A DNA stretch of 43,675 nt, taken from positions 1 through 43,675 of the forward strand of contig JAJIZT010000005.1 of assembly GCA_029948415.1 (NCBI GenBank), given 5' to 3'. How positions within the stretch are numbered: the stretch's first letter is position 1; each line of letters opens with the position of its first letter. The notes under the pieces are model-generated. The model was not told the DNA's origin. It saw nothing but the letters and a program-made list of their open reading frames with translations, and did no database searches. Below, piece after piece: positions 38,357 through 43,675 of the stretch. The DNA is from Cenarchaeum symbiont of Oopsacas minuta. GTDB taxonomy: Archaea > Thermoproteota > Nitrososphaeria > Nitrososphaerales > Nitrosopumilaceae. Position numbers and translations under genes: made by a program.

Positions 38357-40090
38357 TTACTTTACCCTAACCTTTTTTCTGTCGACTGTCTCTTTGTCTT
38401 TCAAATCTAATGTGTTTTGTTTTACCTCCTTGTCAGGTGCAGGCTCTGCGAGGTCTTGTAATTTTTTATCACGCATTGCTTTATACATTACCATGTCGAT
38501 ATGTTTTTCCAAGTCTGGCTGTTCCATGACTTCAGCAGCCCCAGCAATTGAAAGTGGGAACCCATTCGAAATTAATGCAGCCAGTCTGTCCATGCGATCC
38601 TCTGCGGTGTCTATTTGGAGATCGTCAAAGTGCGTCACGATTTCAACATCACGTCTTTCCTTGCAGTTTGGATCAGGATAGATTGCCTTGAAATTCCGCA
38701 TATAATGCTGATCTGCAATTACACGTCCTAACCACTCTCTTTGCGGTTTTAGTGTTCGACGTGCTAGCTGCACACGCATTTCAAGCGTCGCACGATTTGT
38801 ATCTTTTTCTGAACCAAAGAGGGATAAAGGTAAACGTGCCTTGATGATAATAGCCTCACGTATAGATTTTCTAAATTCGATCATCTCTTGTATTGGAATT
38901 TTATGTTCTAGATTATGCACCGTCAATAATCCGTCAGGATACCAAAGTAGAGTTGGACCGTCGCCTGAAAAGTCTGCTAGTATGTTTTGTGAAATTAACT
39001 CTCTGTCTTTTTCATCTGCGCCTTGAGGATCAATCTGGATAAGAGGATTACCAGTCGAAAAGATATTACCATATGCTGGGAAATTGCGAGCCGTGAGTTG
39101 TCGTAGAGTACGCGCCTCCTCTAATGCAAATGCACCAAGACTTGTACCATACCACATTGATCCATGTATCGGTGCAGACAGTATTGCATTCCAAAGGTAA
39201 AAGATATTCGAAGATGGTAAAAAACCACTATTCTCGTTTATTACATATTGGAATTGTGCGGATTTTAATTTCCATGTATTTGGCTCCACTTCGATTACTC
39301 CTATGTCTTGAGGATGTTGCGGAATAAACCCTGTTGGTAACCCTTTAACCTTTATTCGCTTGCCATTTTTATCGTTAATCTCAAGCCCTTCATTTTTGTA
39401 CGTGTAAATTCCAGCGCACCGATTAAACACAAATGTATTTAAAATGACCATCAACATTTTTTCTTGGAATGGTAAATCGATTCCGCCTTCGTCAGTAGAC
39501 CCAAGTGCTTCATCAACCTCGTTTAATTGATCTACAATGTATTGATATTCCTCTATTAATTTTAATTCCGAGTCGTCTTTTCCCAATTTTTTCTTTAAAC
39601 GAATTTTTGGCGAAAATCGCTCGCCGACCAAATAGCCGACCAACTCTTGCACGACAGCCCCCAGCTCTGTAAATTGATACATGTCTGAAAAAATAATATA
39701 TTCGAACCCTTGATGTGGATTATGAAAGTAGCGAGGTGCGATCTTCGACTTTGTTGCAGCAGCTGACAGCGCTGAACCCTGCCGTGTTGCTGGGACGAGT
39801 TCTTGTTGTGGTACCCAATTTTCTAATACGTAATCTGACACTTTGGAGCGGTTTTGCCTGTTCCAGTTATGACCTGCATTACGGCGCGCCCTCTCGCCCA
39901 ACGCATACATAATCTTACCTCGCAATTTGATCTTTTTACCTGTTTTAGGATTTTTAATATTGACGCTCTCTAAGGCTTTGAGAGCTTTTTTTGCACCCTT
40001 CCATTTTTCACTCCCTCGTGCTTCCATTTCTTCGAGCAATTTGGGATCATGTGGTCTATTGGTCAGCGGTATTTTTACTTTTTTTGTCAC
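38357..40090 (-). CDS. Portal protein
   Basis: A 577-residue portal. The N-terminal 110 residues are basic. The core follows: ARTLRQLTARNFPAYGNIFS, PLIQIDPQG, MIEFRKSIREAIIIKARLPL and FGSEKDTNRATLEMRVQLAR. The phrase 'I..~F~.~P..L~G....NrAt.E' is diagnostic for phage portals at the crown/stem. The C-terminus is long and acidic/basic. It would form the dodecameric ring for DNA entry and anchor the tail. GTG 40090 is the start, with a TATA-like box 40111-40119 about 20 nt upstream. Confidence 0.85.
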   Translation of the reverse strand: MTKKVKIPLTNRPHDPKLLEEMEARGSEKWKGAKKALKALESVNIKNPKTGKKIKLRGKIMYALGERARRNAGHNWNRQNRSKVSDYVLENWVPQQELVPATRQGSALSAAATKSKIAPRYFHNPHQGFEYIIFSDMYQFTELGAVVQELVGYLVGERFSPKIRLKKKLGKDDSELKLIEEYQYIVDQLNEVDEALGSTDEGGIDLPFQEKMLMVILNTFVFNRCAGIYTYKNEGLEINDKNGKRIKVKGLPTGFIPQHPQDIGVIEVEPNTWKLKSAQFQYVINENSGFLPSSNIFYLWNAILSAPIHGSMWYGTSLGAFALEEARTLRQLTARNFPAYGNIFSTGNPLIQIDPQGADEKDRELISQNILADFSGDGPTLLWYPDGLLTVHNLEHKIPIQEMIEFRKSIREAIIIKARLPLSLFGSEKDTNRATLEMRVQLARRTLKPQREWLGRVIADQHYMRNFKAIYPDPNCKERRDVEIVTHFDDLQIDTAEDRMDRLAALISNGFPLSIAGAAEVMEQPDLEKHIDMVMYKAMRDKKLQDLAEPAPDKEVKQNTLDLKDKETVDRKKVRVK

Positions 40091-40110
40091 GTCAAATGAT
40101 GGGTATGTGA

Positions 40111-40119
40111 TTATTTATC
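40111..40119 (-). promoter_or_regulatory. TATA-like box for the portal gene
   Basis: Minus-strand GATAAATAA lies about 20 nt before GTG 40090, in the 75-bp gap after the small zinc-knuckle gene. Confidence 0.55.
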
Positions 40120-40165
40120 ACTTTATTTCAACTTGCCAATTATAACTCGTGTAATATTTACATTG

Positions 40166-40342
40166 TCATGATGCAGATGGGTGTAATTTTATTATCTTTC
40201 CTGGCAGTTTTTCATACACCCATGATTTTTTTGCCTTTTTGTTTTTTGTGATTTGTATAGTATGATCGAGATTACATTTTGGGCATTTTACCGTCAGATA
40301 TTCTGATCCAACGGCTTGCGTAACTGTACCTTTTAGACACAT
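40166..40342 (-). CDS. Small zinc-knuckle protein before the portal
   Basis: A 58-residue protein with an N-terminal Cys (C2) and CPKC (20-23), then a basic C-terminal half (ITKNKKAKKSWVYEKLPG). In frame upstream of the ATG the codons read C-R-Y-G-S-T-C-K before a stop, which would complete a second CxxC; a start further up would need a rare codon. It starts one base after the preceding stop. Function unknown. Confidence 0.5.
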   Translation of the reverse strand: MCLKGTVTQAVGSEYLTVKCPKCNLDHTIQITKNKKAKKSWVYEKLPGKIIKLHPSAS

Positions 40343-40343
40343 T

Positions 40344-40442
40344 TTACATGTCGATCCGTAGCGACATATCCAAAATTGACAATCCTAGTATGATCAAACA
40401 AAGCACCTGTACACCGATCAAAATACACAGTAATTTATCCAT
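40344..40442 (-). CDS. Single-span micro membrane protein
   Basis: A 32-residue product: a hydrophobic helix (LLCILIGVQVLCLIILGLSI) with short polar ends. Its ATG shares bases with the preceding stop (TGATG). Part of a four-gene string of very small ORFs before the portal. Confidence 0.5.
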   Translation of the reverse strand: MDKLLCILIGVQVLCLIILGLSILDMSLRIDM

Positions 40443-40522
40443 CATTCATGCCTCAGCATTATTGCATATACTGTCACTGCCACGAGTGCAGCGACGGCAA
40501 TTCCAACTAGTACCAATATCAT
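40442..40522 (-). CDS. Single-span micro membrane protein
   Basis: A 26-residue product that is almost only a transmembrane helix (LVLVGIAVAALVAVTVYAIM) ending in RHE. It starts right after the stop of the 43-residue gene. Very short, but exactly abutting starts and stops with both neighbours support translation. Confidence 0.45.
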   Translation of the reverse strand: MILVLVGIAVAALVAVTVYAIMLRHE

Positions 40523-40654
40523 CTATTCGCCCTCTAGTTCTTTTACGAGGTTTTTGATCTGTTCGTTTTGGTAGTTGCGTGTTATCACGAGTTTGTCCAA
40601 ATTCCGCATGAGGTCTGCATATATCTTGTCTGTATTGGTTGATCTTGTCGTCAT
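40523..40654 (-). CDS. Small coiled-coil protein
   Basis: A 43-residue helical protein (TDKIYADLMRNLDKLVITRN; NEQIKNLVKELEGE) with heptad-like leucines. First of the four micro-genes after the methyltransferase remnant. Function unknown. Confidence 0.5.
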   Translation of the reverse strand: MTTRSTNTDKIYADLMRNLDKLVITRNYQNEQIKNLVKELEGE

Positions 40655-40697
40655 GAGTTCGCTCAACCTTGACGTTGCATTTACTTTAACGTTGCGT

Positions 40698-40922
40698 TTA
40701 CCTTGATCGTTCTTTTGCTATCCTTACTGCATCGCTATTATTATCAATCATCAAGTAGTTCCTCTTTAAATTTTTGCAGGCTAATGCAGTTGTACCTGAT
40801 CCACAAAATGGATCTAAAACTAAATCCCCTTTTAACAACCAAATAACATCCCCATGCAATACATTATTTATCATGGATTTATTCAATTCTGTGTAATTCA
40901 TCGATCTAAAACTATATTTCAC
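40698..40922 (-). pseudogene. C-terminal remnant of a beta-class DNA methyltransferase
   Basis: The 74-residue frame contains GDLVLDPFCGSGTTALACKN (motif I, SAM binding) followed by YLMIDNNSDAVRIAKERSR. In beta-class N6/N4 methyltransferases this is the last third of the protein; the DPPY catalytic part that should precede it is absent. A short N-terminal stretch (NKSMINNVLHGDVIWLLKG) may replace it. It overlaps the terminase nuclease frame by 11 bp and starts with GTG. Likely a truncated gene or a retained SAM-binding fragment. Confidence 0.65.
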
Positions 40923-41772
40923 CCTTTTCTATTTTTTCCCATAATTCTGCTCCTGTTGGCGTGTGTATGTAATTTGGATATGGATTAGCACTACTATTGC
41001 GATGTACTATTTTTTCGTTTTTGACGTCAATTCCTCGACAATGCCGATCCGCAAATTGCCACGCTCCGAGAAATGCAGCAACTCCATCATCTGTATTGCT
41101 CCCCTCCGCCTCGTATATGCGGTTGCCAGTTCCAGAGCTAATCTTGATCACGTACGTGTCAAATTCCCTCATTAGCAATTGGATCGCTGGCGTTTTGATC
41201 TTTGGCAGTATGATCCGACCTTGCTGCCTGTCTGCATTGATCCCTACTATTACTTGGTGTTTATCTAGGATGTCGGATCGCTGTAATGTCTCTTTTGTGC
41301 GCGCCCTCATTGTCGTGTATAGATATGGTCGTATACCATAGCGTTCGCTTAAGTTCGTCGCAAAGCTCCGACCCATGTTATTTGCCTCATATCCCAAAAA
41401 ATCAAAATGCACTATCTCGTGCATACGTGCTATGTCATCTCTCATGCTTGCTTCGTTTATCGGTGGATCGCTTTTTTCATCAAATTTCCAATACTTCATA
41501 AATTTAAGATATTTTTTGCGAGATTTTATATCTGCCAGAATACCGCACATTGCAGCTCGATCCGCCATGCCACCGCTGTCTACATTGCCGACTAGCCGTA
41601 GTCCGCTCTTGTACCTCTCTCTGATCTCCTCTGTGCTGTACTTGCCACTCGTGTGTGCGATATGGCCGTAATGTCTTGGTTTTACCACGCGTCGCCCCTC
41701 AGGTCCTCTGCAAGTTTTGATCTTGGCATTCCTGGCACGTTGTATTTTGCGAGTGCCTTGTCCATATCCCAT
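40912..41772 (-). CDS. terL: Large terminase, nuclease part
   Basis: Up to 286 residues. RNase H-like acidic motifs are GNVDSGGMADRAAM (D about 64), DFLGYEANNMG (E about 127) and NTDDGVAAFLGAWQFAD (D about 230), the three-acid site of terminase nucleases. The first about 30 residues overlap the ATPase frame and look non-functional (GYGQGTRKIQRARNAKIK), so real coding may begin after a -1 shift near 41693-41697 (LAEDLR|GRRVVKP). Alternatively ATG 41772 starts a separate nuclease subunit. It cuts the concatemer during packaging. Confidence 0.8.
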   Translation of the reverse strand: MGYGQGTRKIQRARNAKIKTCRGPEGRRVVKPRHYGHIAHTSGKYSTEEIRERYKSGLRLVGNVDSGGMADRAAMCGILADIKSRKKYLKFMKYWKFDEKSDPPINEASMRDDIARMHEIVHFDFLGYEANNMGRSFATNLSERYGIRPYLYTTMRARTKETLQRSDILDKHQVIVGINADRQQGRIILPKIKTPAIQLLMREFDTYVIKISSGTGNRIYEAEGSNTDDGVAAFLGAWQFADRHCRGIDVKNEKIVHRNSSANPYPNYIHTPTGAELWEKIEKGEI

Positions 41773-42953
41773 GCGATCAGCTCTTCTGTCTCATCAAAAT
41801 CGCCAAAAACCGAATATTCAGAAGCGATAAATTGATTGTCGTATTCTTGATCATATGTCGCTCTTTTATCTCTGTAATCCTCTAGCACTGCATTTGGATC
41901 GATCACATAATCGTCTAGGTTTATGATCCTTTGGATCGGTACTTTTTTTTCGGGACCGATCGTTTTTCGATACCATGCTCTATATCCATCTGTATCATGC
42001 TTCCAGTTGTACACGCACTCACGTCGTAATGCATCCATATCTTTACGTGTCAATGGATAGTACGGTAGGAGCGATCCTGTATCCCGTACTGGCAGCCCGC
42101 ATACCTCTCGCCAATTGACCAAGATTTTTTTAAACGTGCTTTTTTCCTGCCCCCATACTACATCATAGTATATACCTCGTTTTCCGTGCGGCGTTGTCAG
42201 ATGGGTTATGCGCGCATGGGATTTGGCATATAGGCTCTGTACTGCATTGTAAACTTCTACGTCATCTGTTAGATCCCACCATGCGACCTCTTCTTGTACA
42301 ACGTCTGCGATATTTTCTAACCCTCTTGGCGCGCTTGCATTAGCTGGCATATACTTTATGATCCCGCCTGTGTTTAGCTCATACTCGTCTGGTTTTACAC
42401 CTTTTGGCCTTACAGCGTACACTTCAGGTATTTTATCCAGTAGCCTTTTCAAGCGCACCGAAAATCCAAGTGCGGCTTTTTTGTTTGTTCCAGCTTGTAT
42501 GATCGCTGTCTGATCTGGCAGATCACATTTTAGCGCGTAATAGTATGCGATCCATCTTACTGTATACGTCTCTGACGCACCAGACCCTCTGCACTTGTTT
42601 ACACTTGATTTTTTCGATGACAGTATCTCATCTAGCATACGTCTGTTATATGCTGTCAGGCCGACTGGTGTGCCAGCCTCTGCTGTTAGCGGTTCTTCCC
42701 CTCGACCTTCTCTAAATTTCGAGGTCGGCAATCCGACCAGATGATTAAAACAACACATCGGATTACCATTTGCATGGATTTTGTATTTTTTTTTACGTCT
42801 GATCGACGGCGATCCCTGCCCCCATTCGCAGTAGAACGGGAGCTGAACTAGCTCTGCTACCTCACGTGGTCTTGCACTCGTGTTATATTGTTCGTTTCGC
42901 CGTCGCTCTCGGTGCGCGAGCGACAAGTGCGGATAGAACAGTCTATCCCGCAC
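41682..42953 (-). CDS. terL: Large terminase, ATPase part
   Basis: Up to 423 residues. Walker A-like NKCRGSGASE (about 119-128), Walker B-like VVQEEVAWW (about 218-226; E-E in place of D-E) and coupling motif LTTPHGKRG (about 252-260) are the terminase motor set. The frame ends 29 codons past the ATPase, before the nuclease. The GTG start at 42953 lies in a strong inverted repeat, and residues 38-75 (FYCEWGQG..., GNPMCCFNHLVG) look like a separate zinc-knuckle domain. The motor itself could start later, for example at ATG 42758. Confidence 0.82.
   Translation of the reverse strand: MRDRLFYPHLSLAHRERRRNEQYNTSARPREVAELVQLPFYCEWGQGSPSIRRKKKYKIHANGNPMCCFNHLVGLPTSKFREGRGEEPLTAEAGTPVGLTAYNRRMLDEILSSKKSSVNKCRGSGASETYTVRWIAYYYALKCDLPDQTAIIQAGTNKKAALGFSVRLKRLLDKIPEVYAVRPKGVKPDEYELNTGGIIKYMPANASAPRGLENIADVVQEEVAWWDLTDDVEVYNAVQSLYAKSHARITHLTTPHGKRGIYYDVVWGQEKSTFKKILVNWREVCGLPVRDTGSLLPYYPLTRKDMDALRRECVYNWKHDTDGYRAWYRKTIGPEKKVPIQRIINLDDYVIDPNAVLEDYRDKRATYDQEYDNQFIASEYSVFGDFDETEELIAWDMDKALAKYNVPGMPRSKLAEDLRGDAW
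42821..42839. repeat. Diverged 19-bp repeat, copy 1
   Basis: CCCATTCGCAGTAGAACGG matches 43014-43032 at 16 of 19 bases. On the minus strand both encode a YCEW peptide followed by a basic segment, suggesting a duplicated small domain upstream of and within the terminase frame. Confidence 0.5.
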
Positions 42954-42991
42954 GCAGATAACCTCTCAGAGTTATACGGCCTCGTCGAGGC
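42903..42991. promoter_or_regulatory. Cluster of three inverted repeats at the terminase start
   Basis: TCGCTC/GAGCGA (42903-42923), an 11-bp perfect pair (GTGCGGATAGA/TCTATCCGCAC, one extra G) at 42927-42953, and GCCTCG-T-CGAGGC (42979-42991) follow each other within 89 bp. The middle one contains the proposed GTG start. Such clustering is rare elsewhere in the window. It could be a packaging recognition site, a structured leader or an operator. Confidence 0.45.
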
Positions 42992-43313
42992 GTCTGCCCC
43001 GTGATTATGCTTACCCACTCGCAGTACGACGGTGGATCACGTTCTCTTACCACGCTTTTCGACGCACGTACTAGGTATTATGTGTACAGCTGTCCGATCC
43101 GCACTTGCGGCATACGTCTTTACGATGATATGTATACATTCGATTTTTGTTGATCGTGAGTATTATATTATATTTGTGGGTCGTATCTGTATCATGATTG
43201 CAGGTATGACGTTTGTTTCAATCCTCGTCCTCCGAAGAGGACGTTGTGTCTTGTCATCGACTGCTTGCGGTGGCTGGTTTTTAACGAAAAATATAGGTTG
43301 AAAAGGAGTGTGT
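42954..43313. other. 360-bp region without a convincing gene
   Basis: Between the terminase frame and the 61-residue gene, minus-strand frames are short. One 22-codon frame (stop near 43070) has CRKCGSDSC.H, and another (about 43056-42951) has PPSYCEWVSIITGQTPRRGR, related to residues 38-60 of the terminase frame. A 70-codon frame at 43163-43375 overlaps a better gene and has poor composition. The region may be a decayed zinc-knuckle gene plus the inverted-repeat cluster. Confidence 0.5.
43014..43032. repeat. Diverged 19-bp repeat, copy 2
   Basis: CCCACTCGCAGTACGACGG, three mismatches from 42821-42839; see that copy. Confidence 0.5.
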
Positions 43314-43499
43314 TTATGCTGTTGTGCGCGTGTTGTCTCGTGCTGACCCATACGTGCCGTCTGATAGTTTAGCACAGTTGCACCATAGCTGGTTTATGCA
43401 TTCATTCGCTACTTCTCTGATCTCCGCGTCCTCAATGCGACCTACTACATATGCTAGTCGGTCTAGGGCGTTCCTTAACATTTTTCTGTCGTTGGTCAT
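43314..43499 (-). CDS. Small helical protein upstream of the terminase
   Basis: A 61-residue helical protein (MLRNALDRLAYVVGRIEDAE) with a CNC pair (43-45 region) in the C-terminal third. Its ATG overlaps the stop of the junction-spanning Zn-ribbon gene (ATGA). No family recognised. Confidence 0.6.
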   Translation of the reverse strand: MTNDRKMLRNALDRLAYVVGRIEDAEIREVANECINQLWCNCAKLSDGTYGSARDNTRTTA

Positions 43500-43675
43500 G
43501 CTAGGACGTCCTCACATGATGCACATAGTCCAGATGGACATGGTGGGTGTATGTGGCACTCGTTGCATACTGGTGCTTTGGGTGTTGTGCTGTTTTGGAC
43601 CTTGACGCCGTACATACTCGCATTACGTATGATTTTGTTTATACGTTGCAGTCGCTCTGCCTCTTGCCAGATTGC
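43496..43675 (-). CDS. Zn-ribbon protein crossing the circular join (3' part)
   Basis: This end holds the C-terminal residues of the 142-residue protein that starts at 348. Unique coding is 43496-43576; 43577-43675 repeats 1-99. It encodes KAPVCNECHIHPPCPSGLCA and the final CEDVLA, a four-cysteine zinc site. The stop overlaps the next ATG (ATGA). Confidence 0.75.
   Translation of the reverse strand, partial: AIWQEAERLQRINKIIRNASMYGVKVQNSTTPKAPVCNECHIHPPCPSGLCASCEDVLA
43577..43675. repeat. Terminal direct repeat, right copy
   Basis: Exact copy of 1-99; see the left copy. Removing one copy gives a 43,576-bp circle. Confidence 0.95.

Noticed and set aside
43163-43375. A 70-codon minus frame upstream of the terminase.
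   Set aside because: It overlaps the better-supported 61-residue gene by more than 60 bp, lacks a good start and has poor composition (many Gln/Thr/Arg, no motif).
1-43675. DNA polymerase, integrase and tRNA genes were looked for.
   Set aside because: No polymerase or tyrosine/serine recombinase motifs were seen in the translated frames and no cloverleaf was noticed by eye. A tRNA scan and profile search would be needed to be certain.

Overview
The window is one complete, circular or circularly permuted genome of a tailed archaeal virus (Caudoviricetes type). The first 99 bases recur exactly as the last 99, so the unique genome is 43,576 bp and one gene runs across the join. A viral nature is shown by a terminase, portal, major capsid protein, scaffold-like protein, tail proteins and fibres. 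An archaeal host is shown by a viral MCM helicase, a PCNA sliding clamp and TATA-like boxes about 19-23 nt before leaderless starts. Two small proteins point to Nitrososphaeria (Thaumarchaeota): 4289-4483 has the 'MG.GH..IC ... CPCC..RLR.KPR' layout, and 23629-24006 couples a ribbon-helix-helix N-terminus to a C-terminal Cys cluster. The host call is inference from motifs remembered from that group.

Layout: (1) 41-43.7 kb and 1-0.95 kb, minus strand: packaging (HTH small-terminase candidate, Zn-ribbon protein across the join, small helical protein, terminase ATPase, terminase nuclease). This stretch is clearly more GC-rich than the rest. (2) 1.03-3.25 kb, plus strand: nine coupled small genes, several with zinc knuckles. 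(3) 4.5-9.9 kb, minus: a second tail module (hub-like protein, tail proteins, fibre), its monocistronic units carrying their own TATA boxes. (4) 10-23.5 kb, minus: a long operon of about 40 tightly overlapping genes (ATGA, TAATG) with MCM, PCNA, two resolvase-related proteins, an MT-A70 methyltransferase broken by a frameshift, HNH and PD-(D/E)XK-like nucleases, a CxxxC iron/zinc protein and many small zinc proteins. (5) 23.37-24.39 kb: a divergent regulatory switch of two RHH-type proteins around a shared inverted repeat. (6) 24.4-40.1 kb, minus: holin-like membrane proteins, tail, adhesion proteins, connectors, capsid, scaffold, protease candidate and portal. (7) 40.1-40.9 kb: four very small genes and a methyltransferase remnant.

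How it works together: the virus supplies its own helicase and clamp, but I see no DNA polymerase, primase or integrase, so the host polymerase must be used. Packaging uses a terminase that reads as two overlapping frames. Structural genes are split into two blocks on the same strand by the replication operon. Many proteins have no recognisable family. Notable are two proteins built from short tandem repeats (14 and 13 residues), a pair of tandem resolvase-like proteins that appear to have lost catalytic residues, and two genes broken in the same -1 direction directly after an AGG codon.
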